Assembly (NCBI GenBank): GCA_003154775.1
Contig: PMES01000037.1
Coordinates: forward strand, 1-63,789
Origin: Acidobacteriota bacterium
Lineage (GTDB): Bacteria > Acidobacteriota > Terriglobia > Acidiferrales > UBA7541
DNA: 63,789 nt
Direction: 5' to 3'
A model generated the notes under the pieces. The model had not been told where the DNA came from and did not search any database. It was given only the letters and a program-made list of their open reading frames with translations. The position numbers and the translations under genes were made by a program. The stretch's first letter is position 1. Every line of letters begins with the position of its first letter. Positions 8,001 through 18,337 of this stretch are shown here, piece by piece.

Positions 8001-9089
8001 ATGAAGGCGAATGGCCGTCTCAGCTTTCTGGATCGTTATCTAACCGGCTGGATCTTTACAGCGATGCTCGTGGGAGTCGTACTGGGATGGATTGTCCCCG
8101 GAGTCGTGCCGTTCCTGAATCGCTTCAGCATCGGTACAACGTCGATTCCGATTGCCGTGGGACTGATCCTGATGATGTACCCGCCGTTCACGAAGGTGCG
8201 GTACGAGGAGTTGCACGAAGTCTTCCGCAATAAGCGCGTGCTCGGTCTATCACTCGTGCAGAACTGGATCATAGGCCCGATCTTGATGTTCATTCTGGCG
8301 CTAGTGTTCCTGCGCGCATACCCCGAATACATGGCGGGACTCATCATGATCGGTCTCGCCCGCTGTATTGCGATGGTCATCGTCTGGAACGAGTTGGCCA
8401 AGGGCGATACGCAATATGCTGCTGGCCTGGTGGCCTTTAATTCTCTGTTCCAGGTGTTCTTCTATTCCCTATACGCCTGGGTTTTCATTACGGTCCTTCC
8501 CGCCAAACTCGGACTTCACGGTGCCGTTGTCAATGTTTCAATCGCGCAGATTGCGAAGAGTGTATTCATCTATCTGGGCATTCCGTTTCTTGCGGGATTC
8601 GTGACTCGCACGGTGCTGATTCGCGCTAAAGGCCGCGAGTGGTACCAACGGAATTTCGTCCCCCGCGTAAGCCCGCTGACCTTGATCGCCCTGCTGTTCA
8701 CGATTGTGGTGATGTTCTCGTTAAAGGGCGAGTATATCGTGCGCCTGCCCCTTGACGTCCTGCGGATCGCAGTGCCGTTATTGATCTACTTCGTGGTGAT
8801 GTTCCTGGTGTCCTTTTATATGGGCAAGAAACTGGGCGCGGGCTACTCCAAGACGACCACGCTGGCATTCACCGCTGCCTCCAATAACTTTGAACTGGCG
8901 ATCGCAGTCGCTGTCTCGGTTTTTGGCATTAACTCTGGAGCTGCGTTCGCGGCCGTCATCGGACCCTTGGTCGAGGTGCCCGTGATGATCGCGCTGGTCA
9001 ACGTGGCACTCTACTTCCGGCGCACTGTCTTTCAAAACACACAACCAATAGATATTGAGCCAGTTCGCCTGCCGACCGCACACCAGTGA
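8001..9089 (+). CDS. acr3: Acr3-type arsenite efflux permease
   Basis: A 362-residue membrane protein with about ten hydrophobic helices, belonging to the Acr3 (BART) family that exports As(OH)3 using the proton gradient. The conserved Cys is in [13 protein letters not shown] (C122), and the second signature is [14 protein letters not shown] with the downstream Glu of [16 protein letters not shown] lies seven bases before the ATG. The gene is 97 bases from arsC, further than the other members are spaced, and its codons look less GC-rich than those of arsM and arsC, so it may have joined the operon separately. It converges with purH. Confidence 0.95.
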   Translation: MKANGRLSFLDRYLTGWIFTAMLVGVVLGWIVPGVVPFLNRFSIGTTSIPIAVGLILMMYPPFTKVRYEELHEVFRNKRVLGLSLVQNWIIGPILMFILALVFLRAYPEYMAGLIMIGLARCIAMVIVWNELAKGDTQYAAGLVAFNSLFQVFFYSLYAWVFITVLPAKLGLHGAVVNVSIAQIAKSVFIYLGIPFLAGFVTRTVLIRAKGREWYQRNFVPRVSPLTLIALLFTIVVMFSLKGEYIVRLPLDVLRIAVPLLIYFVVMFLVSFYMGKKLGAGYSKTTTLAFTAASNNFELAIAVAVSVFGINSGAAFAAVIGPLVEVPVMIALVNVALYFRRTVFQNTQPIDIEPVRLPTAHQ

Positions 9090-9159
9090 CAAGAGAGTGA
9101 CATGATAATCACGAGGGAAAGCGACGATCTCGGTTCCGCCCTCCCCGATTAGCCAATTC

Positions 9160-10731
9160 TCAGTGCAGGAAGTGCCGCATGCTCGTAAACACCATGGCCA
9201 ATCCGAGCCGGTCAGCCGCGGCAATCACATCCACATCCTTGATCGAACCGCCCGGCTGAATCACCGCTGTGGCGCCCGCCTTGGCCGCTTCCTCCACTCC
9301 ATCCGGAAACGGGAAGAACGCATCGGAAGCCGCCACGCTGCCCTGCAGCGATTTTTGTGCCTTGGCCACGGCGATTTTCACGGAGTCCACGCGGCTCATC
9401 TGGCCGGCGCCCACACCCAGCGTCGCGCCCTCCTTCGCAAACACAATCGCGTTGGACTTCACGTGCTTGCAGACTTTCCAGGCGAATCGCAAATCCGCCA
9501 GCTCTTTTTCGGTCGGAGCGCGCTTGGTGGCCACCTTCAATTCCCCGCCCTGCAAACTGCCCAGGTCCGGCTGCTGCACCAGCACGCCGCCCAGAATGCG
9601 CTTCAACTGCAGTTCCTTGTCGTGCTCAAACCCGCCTTGCGGCAGAACCAGCAGGCGCAGGTTTTTCTTGGCGGCGAAAATCTCCAGCGCGCGATTCGCA
9701 AAGCCCGGGGCAACGATACATTCCACGAACAACTTGGCCACTTGCTCCGCGGTCACCACGTCCACAATGTGATTGAACGCCAGCACCCCGCCAAACGACG
9801 AAACGGGATCACAAGCGTACGCCTTCACGTAAGCATCCAGCAGCGATTTCTGCTCCGCCGCGCCGCAGGGATTGTTGTGCTTGATGATCACCGCCGCTGG
9901 CCCCTCGAATTCCGCCACCAGGCTGCGCGCCGCTTCCAGGTCAACGTAGTTGTTGTAGGAGAGCTCTTTGCCCTGCAGTTGCTTCGCCGCAGCTAATCCT
10001 TCCGGGGGCCGTCCGGCGGGCACATACAAAGCCGCCGCCTGGTGGGGGTTTTCGCCGTAGCGAAGTTCCTGCTTGCGCCGCAGCGCCAGATGCACGCGCT
10101 CAGGCAGCTTGGCCCGCGGCGCAACTTCGAGTTTCCCGCCAAGATCGGTGAGCCGCTCGAGTTCCGTGGTGATCAGGCCATCGTACCGGGAAGTCGTCGC
10201 AAACACCTTTCGCGCCAGCTCGATTCGTGTCGCCAGCGTCGTATCGCCGGAAGTCTCCAGTTCGCTGGCCACGCGTTCGTAGTCCGCGGGATCTGTTACA
10301 ACGGCCACACTTTCAAAATTTTTCCCCGCCGATCGCAGCATCGTCGGCCCGCCAATATCAATGTTCTCGATGAGCTCCTCGGCAGTGATGTAACCGCGCG
10401 CCGCCGTGGCCTCAAACGGATAGAGATTCACGACCACGAGATCGATCGGCGCGATCCCGTGTTCCTTTGCCTGCTTCTGATCTTCCGCATGATGGCGGCG
10501 GTAGAGCAGCCCGCCGTGCACTTTCGGATGCAGCGTTTTCACGCGCCCGCCCAGCATCTCGGGCCAGCCGGTGAACTCGGCAACGTCCTTGACGGGAATA
10601 CCCTCTTTGCGCAACAGCTTTGCCGTGCCGCCGGTCGAGAGCAGCTCAATCTTCAGCGCCGCCAGCCGCCTGGCCAACTCCACGATGCCGGTCTTGTCGT
10701 ATACGCTGAGCAGCGCGCGCTCCACGCCCAT
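9160..10731 (-). CDS. purH: bifunctional AICAR transformylase / IMP cyclohydrolase
   Basis: The 523-residue enzyme performs the last two steps of de novo IMP synthesis. The N-terminal MGS-like cyclohydrolase domain (about 1-140) opens with ALLSVYDKTGI and contains STGGTAKLLRKEGIPV. The transformylase domain carries the catalytic Lys-His segment KHNNPCGAA. The ATG at 10731 has GGAGGA four bases upstream; an in-frame extension of 30 residues to 10821 reads through a palindromic repeat and is rejected. The stop lies 70 bases from acr3, and the two genes converge with no obvious hairpin between them. Confidence 0.96.
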   Translation of the reverse strand: MGVERALLSVYDKTGIVELARRLAALKIELLSTGGTAKLLRKEGIPVKDVAEFTGWPEMLGGRVKTLHPKVHGGLLYRRHHAEDQKQAKEHGIAPIDLVVVNLYPFEATAARGYITAEELIENIDIGGPTMLRSAGKNFESVAVVTDPADYERVASELETSGDTTLATRIELARKVFATTSRYDGLITTELERLTDLGGKLEVAPRAKLPERVHLALRRKQELRYGENPHQAAALYVPAGRPPEGLAAAKQLQGKELSYNNYVDLEAARSLVAEFEGPAAVIIKHNNPCGAAEQKSLLDAYVKAYACDPVSSFGGVLAFNHIVDVVTAEQVAKLFVECIVAPGFANRALEIFAAKKNLRLLVLPQGGFEHDKELQLKRILGGVLVQQPDLGSLQGGELKVATKRAPTEKELADLRFAWKVCKHVKSNAIVFAKEGATLGVGAGQMSRVDSVKIAVAKAQKSLQGSVAASDAFFPFPDGVEEAAKAGATAVIQPGGSIKDVDVIAAADRLGLAMVFTSMRHFLH

Positions 10732-10800
10732 GTCATCCTCCGCTGATGAAAAGAACCTAGTGTGCTGTCCCGGAAGTTCATTGCATTTTTCATTAGGAGG

Positions 10801-10847
10801 CCGGGGCTTCAGCCCCGGCATAAAGCCCGTAGAATGAATTGGGCTTT
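10801..10847. repeat. double palindromic intergenic repeat
   Basis: Two adjacent inverted repeats stand between the purH start and the next gene. CCGGGGCT/AGCCCCGG (10801-10818) has a 2-base loop, and AAAGCCC/GGGCTTT (10822-10847) has a 12-base loop. The motif of a gene-flanking GGGCTTTAGCCCC type recurs near 63389 and 63412. The rest of 10732-10980 shows no gene. Confidence 0.7.
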
Positions 10848-10980
10848 AGCCCCTGAAGACTCTGAACTCTTGCACGATATTCTCGGGACACAACACTGGT
10901 AGTGTACGCGGAGCAACGGAGTTTCGGAAAGGTACCGCCTGTGGGAAAAATTATCACAAGCCGGAATTGACGCCGCGGGA

Positions 10981-11598
10981 CTACGACTTCACGAGGGCTT
11001 TCAGCTTGACCTCGCCGTCCACCACTTCCACGACGTATTCGACGTCGCGGCAGTTCTTCTTTTCCTGGAGGTCCTTGGTCTTCTTGCGCACGAATTCCTT
11101 GAACCCGGCTTTGCTGAGTTTAGAGGTCTCTTCGCCGGCATTTTGTTTGGCTTGCAGAAAGGCCGAGTAGAGTTGGTCGACTTTCTCGGTTTCCTTCTCC
11201 GGTTCCGAACAGACCACGCGAAACGCCTGCGCTTCCGCGGCGCCCGCGGCAGGAACCGCCGCCGTCGGTTCGGGATGCGTCTTGGAGCGTTCGGCCTCGA
11301 TGGCCTTCGCGGCGGCGCCAAAGTGGCGCTGGACTTTCCCCTCTTCGCGCTGCGCCAGACGTTTCCGGAAAACGTCTTTATATTTCGCGTACGTTTGCGC
11401 CAGGTTGTTGAAGCGGAAGCGCTGCCCGTATTTCATATCCCCGCCGCGTTCCGCGTAGCGCTTCGTCAGCAGCTCGATGCGCCATTCGATTTCGGTGGGC
11501 GGGCGTTTGCGGCCGCCTCCGAAGAAGGCGTCGTACTCGATCTTCAGTTGCCGGATATCGCGCTCAAGTTGCGCCAGATCTTCGTCGATGGTGGCCAT
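10981..11598 (-). CDS. coiled-coil hypothetical protein, MXAN_5187 C-terminal-domain-like
   Basis: The 205-residue protein starts with MATIDEDLAQLERDIRQLKI and continues with the segment EYDAFFGGGRKRPPTEIEWR, a pattern I associate with the MXAN_5187 C-terminal-type domain found in Myxococcota and Acidobacteriota. It is strongly charged, with predicted coiled coil at about 1-25, a helical middle (about 50-125) and a second helical C-terminal half. There is no signal peptide or membrane segment. The ATG at 11598 gives the natural N-terminus; GAGG lies about 13 bases upstream. The function is unknown. It diverges from selA. Confidence 0.7.
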   Translation of the reverse strand: MATIDEDLAQLERDIRQLKIEYDAFFGGGRKRPPTEIEWRIELLTKRYAERGGDMKYGQRFRFNNLAQTYAKYKDVFRKRLAQREEGKVQRHFGAAAKAIEAERSKTHPEPTAAVPAAGAAEAQAFRVVCSEPEKETEKVDQLYSAFLQAKQNAGEETSKLSKAGFKEFVRKKTKDLQEKKNCRDVEYVVEVVDGEVKLKALVKS

Positions 11599-11762
11599 GG
11601 AGCGAGTTCCCTCGAACCCCCATGCTAGGTGCGTAGCGCGCAAGCGTCAACCGGGAAGGACGGGGGCGCTGCGGATGAAACACCGGGCGCCAGGGCAACC
11701 TGCTGGCCTTCCGGGCAGCCGGCCGATTGCGGGCGCAATCCCCGCTGTGCTCAAATGTCGTC

Positions 11763-13193
11763 ATGGCCTCGCGCACCAAGCCTGAGCTTTCCTCCGAGCA
11801 GGCATCTCTCCTCCGCCGTGTGCCCTCGGTGGATGAACTCCTTCTCCGCCCCGGCCTCGTATCACTCTGTCGCGAGGTGGAGCGCAGCTTCGTGGTGGAA
11901 ACGACCCGCGAAGTTCTGGAAGGATTGCGGCGCTCGATCACATCTGGTGAAGCGCAAACCGATGCAGTTCTGAACCCCGCCGCCATCGAACAACGCATCG
12001 TGAATGCCATGCAGAAAGAATTCGCTCCGTCGCTGCAGCCGGTGATCAACGCTTCGGGCGTGATTCTGCACACGAATCTCGGCCGCGCCCCTCTTTCCGT
12101 GCAGGTTGTGGATGAAATACGCCGCACGGCCACGCAGTATTCAAATCTGGAATACGATCTGGAGGCTGGAGCACGCGGGAAACGCGACGTACACACCATG
12201 CGGCTGATCGAGCGGCTAACCGGTGCGCAATCGGCCATTGCGGTGAACAATTGCGCGGCAGCGGTGCTGCTGACTCTCGCGGCACTGGCGCGAAGCGGCG
12301 AGGTCATCGTCTCGCGCGGCGAACTGATCGAAATCGGCGATGGCTTCCGCATCCCGGAAATCATGGAGCAAAGCGGCGCGGTCTTGCGCGAGGTGGGCAC
12401 GACGAACCGCACGCGCCTTGCCGACTACGAAAACGCTATCCACGAAAAAACGCGCCTGCTTCTCCGCGTGTATCCCTCGAATTTCACCGTGACCGGTTTC
12501 ACGGAAAAGCCCGAAGTGGCGGACTTGATCGCGCTGGGTGCGCGCACGGGATTGCCCGTCGTCGAGGATCTGGGATCGGGATGTCTTGTCGATCTTTCCG
12601 CCGGCGGCATCACGCAGTCCACCGTGCGCGAAAGTATCGCGGCGGGATTTTCGCTGGTGCTCTTCAGCGCGGACAAATTGCTGGGCGGGCCGCAAGCCGG
12701 CATCATCGCCGGGAAAAAGGAGCTCGTCGCGAAGGTGCGGCGGCATCCGCTCTTCCGGGCCTTGCGCGTGGACAAACTGACCATTGCGGCGCTGGAGGTC
12801 ACTCTGCGCGCGTATCTTCGCGGCGCGTGGAACGATATTCCCTCGCAACGCATGATCCGGCTGCCGCTCGAGGAAATCGCCGCGCGCACCAGGAAATTCC
12901 ACGACGCGCTCCAGCCACAAGCCGCCGCTTCGGACGCCGCAATCGAAATCGCGGACGGCAGTTCGCTGATCGGCGGCGGCTCAACTCCCGCACAATCGTT
13001 GCCAACGAAAGTGCTACGCATCGCCAGCGCTCGTCATTCGGCAGCGCAACTCGAAGCGCGCTTGCGGCAAGCACCTGCTGGAATTCCCGTGATTGCGCGC
13101 ATCGAGGATGATCGCCTGCTGCTCGACCTGCGCACGGTCTTTCCGGAGCAGGAGCCGGCGCTGTTGCAATCTCTGGTTGCCGCATTGCGTTAA
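11763..13193 (+). CDS. selA: L-seryl-tRNA(Sec) selenium transferase
   Basis: A PLP enzyme of 476 residues that converts Ser-tRNA(Sec) to Sec-tRNA(Sec) with selenophosphate. Visible are the N-terminal domain with VINASGVILHTNLGRAPL, the VEDLGSG segment and the PLP-lysine segment FSADKLLGGPQAG. The length matches the family (about 460-480). The start at 11763 was preferred over an upstream ATG at 11727. SelB, SelD and tRNA(Sec) are not adjacent: the next gene, 19 bases downstream, is an unrelated dehydrogenase. The selenium context must therefore be supplied from elsewhere in the genome. Confidence 0.94.
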   Translation: MASRTKPELSSEQASLLRRVPSVDELLLRPGLVSLCREVERSFVVETTREVLEGLRRSITSGEAQTDAVLNPAAIEQRIVNAMQKEFAPSLQPVINASGVILHTNLGRAPLSVQVVDEIRRTATQYSNLEYDLEAGARGKRDVHTMRLIERLTGAQSAIAVNNCAAAVLLTLAALARSGEVIVSRGELIEIGDGFRIPEIMEQSGAVLREVGTTNRTRLADYENAIHEKTRLLLRVYPSNFTVTGFTEKPEVADLIALGARTGLPVVEDLGSGCLVDLSAGGITQSTVRESIAAGFSLVLFSADKLLGGPQAGIIAGKKELVAKVRRHPLFRALRVDKLTIAALEVTLRAYLRGAWNDIPSQRMIRLPLEEIAARTRKFHDALQPQAAASDAAIEIADGSSLIGGGSTPAQSLPTKVLRIASARHSAAQLEARLRQAPAGIPVIARIEDDRLLLDLRTVFPEQEPALLQSLVAALR

Positions 13194-13212
13194 TTATCGC
13201 CATACTTTGCCC

Positions 13213-14229
13213 ATGCTCTCTTTTCAAGTCGCCAAAAATCGTCTCCTGGATGTGCAAAAGCCGCTGCCTCGGCTGCGTCCTGGCTGGGCTCTGATTCGCG
13301 TGCGGCTCGCGGGAATCTGCAATACCGACGTCGAGATCCTGCGCGGCTATCACCAGTTTCGCGGCACGCCGGGGCATGAGTTTGTCGGCGAAGTCGTGAA
13401 GGTTGCGGGCGTCTCCGCCAAAACGCTAAAGCGCTGGATCGGGAAGCGCGTTGTGGGCGAGATCAATGTGGTCTGCTCCGCCTATGGCTTTAAGCCGGTG
13501 TGCGCATTCTGCCGGCGTGGGTTGAAGACGCATTGTGCCCGGCGTACGGTACTCGGCATCGTTGCGCATGACGGCGCGTTTGCGGAATATCTCGCCCTGC
13601 CGCTGGAAAACCTCCACGTCGTTCCGAAAAACGTGAGTGACGCGAAAGCCGTTTTCATCGAACCGCTCGCCGCCGCATGTCAGATCCTCACTCAGTTGAA
13701 CATTCGCGAGTTTCCAACCGCCGCGGTCCTCGGCGACGGCAAGTTGGCCCAGCTCATCGCCCTCGTTTTGCAGGCCGCGGGCACGCGCGTCGTTCTTTAT
13801 GGCAAGCACGCGAACAAGCTGGCCTACGCGCACAAGGCGCGAATCGCCACAAAGAAAGTTCGCGGCGACGCCAGCGATTTGCGGCGTGTGCACGAAAATT
13901 ATCGTCTTGTCGTCGAAGCCACCGGCTCGCCCACTGGCTTGACTCTTGCGCAGCACATGACCGAGCCGCGCAGCACGCTGCTCCTGAAATCCACCTTCCA
14001 CGGCGCGGCGCCCGTGGAAACCTGGCCCATCGTGGTAAAGGAAATCACCGTAGTCGGTTCGCGCTGCGGCCCCTTCGCCAAAGCCATCGCGCTGCTGCGC
14101 TCGGGCAAGGTGGACCCCACGCCGCTCATCTCGCGCACATACCCGCTGCAAGACGCACCCCAGGCCATCGCCTACGCGCAACGCTCCGGTGTCCTGAAGG
14201 TTCTGCTCGCCGCCCCATCACCTATTTAG
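13213..14229 (+). CDS. zinc-dependent medium-chain alcohol dehydrogenase
   Basis: The 338-residue MDR protein has the catalytic zinc ligands Cys (AGICNTDVE) and His-Glu (GHEFVGEV), and a Cys-rich lobe (VVCSAYGFKPVCAFCRRG ending in HC) like the structural zinc site. The Rossmann domain is recognisable at AVLGDGKLAQLIALVL, although the usual GxGxxG is changed to GDGKLA. It resembles threonine/sorbitol dehydrogenase-type enzymes; the substrate cannot be assigned. It starts 19 bases after selA, probably in the same transcript, but no link to selenium metabolism is visible. Confidence 0.82.
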   Translation: MLSFQVAKNRLLDVQKPLPRLRPGWALIRVRLAGICNTDVEILRGYHQFRGTPGHEFVGEVVKVAGVSAKTLKRWIGKRVVGEINVVCSAYGFKPVCAFCRRGLKTHCARRTVLGIVAHDGAFAEYLALPLENLHVVPKNVSDAKAVFIEPLAAACQILTQLNIREFPTAAVLGDGKLAQLIALVLQAAGTRVVLYGKHANKLAYAHKARIATKKVRGDASDLRRVHENYRLVVEATGSPTGLTLAQHMTEPRSTLLLKSTFHGAAPVETWPIVVKEITVVGSRCGPFAKAIALLRSGKVDPTPLISRTYPLQDAPQAIAYAQRSGVLKVLLAAPSPI

Positions 14230-14286
14230 CAGGACTTGCACCGGCAGGATGTTCCAAGACTCCAGGATTCGCTTAGGGGAGAGAGT

Positions 14287-15042
14287 CTACAGCCGGTTGA
14301 TGCACGACGCGACGCACGCCGCGCCAAAGCCGTTATCAATGTTCACGACGGTCACGTTGGACGCGCACGAGTTCAGCATTCCCAGCAGCGCCGCCACGCC
14401 GCCAAAGCTCGCGCCATAGCCCGCGCTCGTCGGCACGGCAATCACCGGCACGCCGACAAGCCCGCCCACGACGCTCGGCAGCGCGCCTTCCATGCCCGCG
14501 ATGCAAATAATCACGCGCGCTTCCGTCAAATGCTTCCGGTGCTCCAGCAGCCGGTGAATCCCCGCCACGCCCACGTCAAAGAGTTGCTCCACGCGGTTGC
14601 CCATCAACTGCGCCGTCAAAACCGCCTCCTCCGCCACGGGAATGTCGCTGGTGCCCGCGGAAACAACCAGGATCGTGCCCTTGCCGGTAATCTCGCGCGT
14701 GCGTTCGACGGTGATCACGCCGGATAGACGATGGAATTTCGCGCTGCGGCTGACGCGCTTCACGGCGGCAAACATTTTCGCGTCCGCACGCGTCACCAGC
14801 ACATTGTTCCGCAACCCTTTGTGCTTCAGCATGGTGCGCGCAATTTCCGCCACCTGTGCCGGCGTCTTGCCCTTGCCAAAAATCACTTCGGCGTAGCCCT
14901 GCCGCAGCGCTCGATGGTGATCCACCTTGGCGAAGCCAATGTCCTCGAACGGCAGATGCTTCAGCCGCTCCAGCGCTGCTTCCGGCGAGAGCTTCCCGCC
15001 GCTCACGCTCTCCAGTAATTTGCGAACGTCGGATTCGTTCAT
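14287..15042 (-). CDS. larB: LarB-type pyridinium-3,5-biscarboxylic acid mononucleotide synthase
   Basis: The 251-residue protein belongs to the PurE-related LarB family, which carboxylates nicotinic acid adenine dinucleotide in the first step of nickel-pincer cofactor synthesis. Diagnostic segments are the central [35 protein letters not shown] and [12 protein letters not shown]. The N-terminal helical region (1-100) is also family-typical. larC and larE are not adjacent in the window. It is followed 22 bases downstream of its... next neighbour on the same strand by an NTF2-like gene, which is not known to take part in the pathway. Confidence 0.9.
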   Translation of the reverse strand: MNESDVRKLLESVSGGKLSPEAALERLKHLPFEDIGFAKVDHHRALRQGYAEVIFGKGKTPAQVAEIARTMLKHKGLRNNVLVTRADAKMFAAVKRVSRSAKFHRLSGVITVERTREITGKGTILVVSAGTSDIPVAEEAVLTAQLMGNRVEQLFDVGVAGIHRLLEHRKHLTEARVIICIAGMEGALPSVVGGLVGVPVIAVPTSAGYGASFGGVAALLGMLNSCASNVTVVNIDNGFGAACVASCINRL

Positions 15043-15063
15043 AAACGGTTCTCGTGGCCCATA

Positions 15064-15471
15064 CTATGGATTGGGCCAGCCCATAATCTTTCTAGCGGCT
15101 TGATTGTCCGCATACACCTGCCACTCCGCGATCAAGCCATCGCGCACGACAGCTCTCCACGCCGCCGGCACGCTCCAGTGATTTTCTTTCGGGAGTTTTC
15201 CTTCCGCCGCGTAAGTCGCTTCCGCCGTGCCAAACGACGCTACCACATCGCCGTGCGAAAAAACCTCCGCGTGCGACACGCGGTAATCCGGAAACATGTG
15301 AAAGTAGCTGGTCCACCCCTTGCGCATCGCTTCCCGGCCCTGGACGCGGTTCGCCAGTCCATCCACGAACACGTGATCTTCGGTCATCAGCGCGCAGAGT
15401 TGCTCCACATCCGCCGCGTTAATCCGTTCCATGAAGGCGAGTACAGCGTCGACTGGCGCGGTGCTCATCAT
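15064..15471 (-). CDS. SnoaL/NTF2-like protein
   Basis: A 135-residue alpha+beta-cone protein. The pattern VLAFMERINAADVEQLCALM, EDHVFVDGLANRVQGREAM and WTSYFHMFPDYRV is typical of the SnoaL-like polyketide-cyclase/ketosteroid-isomerase fold. The ligand or reaction cannot be inferred. The tandem ATG codons at 15471/15468 with GAGG upstream were chosen; an upstream extension to 15606 is low-complexity and unlikely. It lies 21 bases before the larB stop-side boundary on the same strand, so it is transcribed ahead of nothing else obvious except larB's opposite end; cotranscription with larB is possible. Confidence 0.75.
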   Translation of the reverse strand: MMSTAPVDAVLAFMERINAADVEQLCALMTEDHVFVDGLANRVQGREAMRKGWTSYFHMFPDYRVSHAEVFSHGDVVASFGTAEATYAAEGKLPKENHWSVPAAWRAVVRDGLIAEWQVYADNQAARKIMGWPNP

Positions 15472-15587
15472 AAAATGGCCTCGCTTCATCCGGAAGTCTA
15501 GCATAGCCGGCGGCGGCGAAGTTTCGCCGGCCTCGGCTTGACTTGCCGCCGGGGCGTTGCCAGACTGTTTGTATCCGCGCAAATTCC

Positions 15588-16223
15588 ATGACTTCAGCCC
15601 AAACACAAACCATCATCGTTGGTGTGACCGGAGCAAGCGGCGCCATTTTCGCGCAAAAAACGCTGGCACTTCTGGAAGACGATCCGCGCGTCACGCGCGT
15701 GTACCTGGTCGTAACGGAAACCGGCCTGCGGCTCCTTGCCGAGGAACTCGAAATCACCTCCGGCGATTTGCGTCAGCTTCCCAGCCGCATTCTGGGGCGC
15801 GCCTCGCAAAAAATCGCAACCATCTCGAATAAAGATGTCGGCGCCTCCATCGCCTCCGGCAGCTACGATGTCCACGCCATGATTGTCGTGCCCTGCACCA
15901 TGGGCGCGCTGGCGGCCATTGCCAACGGCGCCAGCGACGACCTCGTGGCCCGCTCGGCCGACGTCATGTTGAAAGAAAGCCGCAAGCTCATTCTCTGCGT
16001 GCGCGACACTCCGTTCAATCGCATCCACCTCGAAAACATGCTGCGGGCGCAGCAAGCCGGCGCGGTCATCATGCCGGTGGTACCGGCGTTTTATCACAAA
16101 CCGAAAACGATTGACGATGTCGTCACGCAATATGTTTGCCGCGTCCTGGCGCACGCCGGGCTGCCGCAGGAAAAAATGTATCGCTGGACCGGCAGGGCGC
16201 CCGCAAAGAAAGCGGCGCCGTAG
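15588..16223 (+). CDS. ubiX: UbiX-type flavin prenyltransferase
   Basis: The 211-residue flavoprotein makes prenylated FMN, the cofactor of UbiD-type decarboxylases. It shows the N-terminal GVTGASGAIFAQ motif, the VVPCTMGALAAIANGASDD segment and the SADVMLKESRKL and MPVVPAFYHKP segments. Because mqnP and mqnE follow directly, its most likely task is supporting the decarboxylation step of the futalosine menaquinone route (the UbiX-like gene paired with a UbiD-like decarboxylase in Streptomyces). The ubiD partner is not in this window. The start at 15588 avoids a 15-residue nonconserved extension. Confidence 0.93.
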   Translation: MTSAQTQTIIVGVTGASGAIFAQKTLALLEDDPRVTRVYLVVTETGLRLLAEELEITSGDLRQLPSRILGRASQKIATISNKDVGASIASGSYDVHAMIVVPCTMGALAAIANGASDDLVARSADVMLKESRKLILCVRDTPFNRIHLENMLRAQQAGAVIMPVVPAFYHKPKTIDDVVTQYVCRVLAHAGLPQEKMYRWTGRAPAKKAAP

Positions 16224-16229
16224 GCAGAG

Positions 16230-17102
16230 ATGGCTGGCCGCATCCGCACAATCCTGGAAATGATCAAGTTTGAGCACTCGGTGTTTGCGTTGCCGTTTGC
16301 TCTCACCGGCGCGTTACTCGCCGCGCGTGCCAGGCAGCACGGCTGGCCCACGCTGCGTCAGATTCTGTGGATCGTGATCGCCATGGTGGCCGCGCGTTCC
16401 GCCGCCATGACCCTCAATCGCATCGCCGATCTCCGCTTCGACAAGGAGAATCCGCGCACGAAAATGCGCGCGTTGGCCACCGGCGCTCTCTCCGTTTCGT
16501 TTGCCTGGATGTTCACGCTCGCCGCCGTCGCGCTCTTTTTTGTGGCTGCATGGCAATTGAATCCGCTCGCACTGAAGCTCGCCCCCGCAGCCATCGCCAT
16601 CCTGTTTTTCTATTCGTTCACGAAGCGCTTCACCACCTGGTCGCACCTCTTCCTGGGATTTGCGCTGGGGATTTCGCCGGCCGCGGCCTGGATTGCCATC
16701 ACTGGAAGCCTCGATTGGCGCATGCTGATTTTGTGCGCCGCGGTCACCTTGTGGGTCGGCGGCTTTGACGTGCTGTACGCGTGCCAGGACATCGAATTCG
16801 ACAAACAGGCCGGGCTGTTTTCCGTGCCCCAGCGCTTCGGCATCGCCGCCGCGCTGATGATCGCGCGCGTCATGCATGCGGGCGTGGTGCTTTTGTTGAG
16901 CTGGCTGGCAGCGAGTTTCGGCTTGCCGTGGCCAGCTTGGGCCGGGATCGTCGTCGTGGCCTCGCTGCTCGGCTACGAGCATTCGCTGGTGAAAGCGAAT
17001 GATTTAAGCAAGCTGAACGCTGCGTTTTTCACCGTGAACGGCTATATTAGTATATTGTTTCTGCTGTTCTGGGGCGCCGCCGCAGCGGTTTGGCGCGTTT
17101 GA
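16230..17102 (+). CDS. mqnP: UbiA-family prenyltransferase of menaquinone synthesis
   Basis: A 290-residue integral membrane protein with about eight or nine helices and the two Asp-rich motifs of UbiA enzymes: NRIADLRFDKENPRT (NxxxDxxxD) and DVLYACQDIEFDKQAG. It attaches the polyprenyl chain to the aromatic or naphthoate acceptor. Its position, six bases after ubiX and 77 bases before mqnE, supports the futalosine-pathway role (MqnP) rather than ubiquinone synthesis. The ATG at 16230 is directly followed by the typical N-terminal helix (MIKFEHSVFALPFAL). Confidence 0.9.
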   Translation: MAGRIRTILEMIKFEHSVFALPFALTGALLAARARQHGWPTLRQILWIVIAMVAARSAAMTLNRIADLRFDKENPRTKMRALATGALSVSFAWMFTLAAVALFFVAAWQLNPLALKLAPAAIAILFFYSFTKRFTTWSHLFLGFALGISPAAAWIAITGSLDWRMLILCAAVTLWVGGFDVLYACQDIEFDKQAGLFSVPQRFGIAAALMIARVMHAGVVLLLSWLAASFGLPWPAWAGIVVVASLLGYEHSLVKANDLSKLNAAFFTVNGYISILFLLFWGAAAAVWRV

Positions 17103-17179
17103 ATTGTTCGCAACTTCTGAAATGGAAAATGGATGTAGCGGCCGCCTCCGCGTAGCCATCTTAATAAGCAGAGAATATC

Positions 17180-18333
<1,154 letters not shown>

Positions 18334-18337
<4 letters not shown>

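Noticed and set aside
9090-9159. Terminator between convergent acr3 and purH
   Set aside because: No hairpin with T-tract could be identified in these 70 bases.
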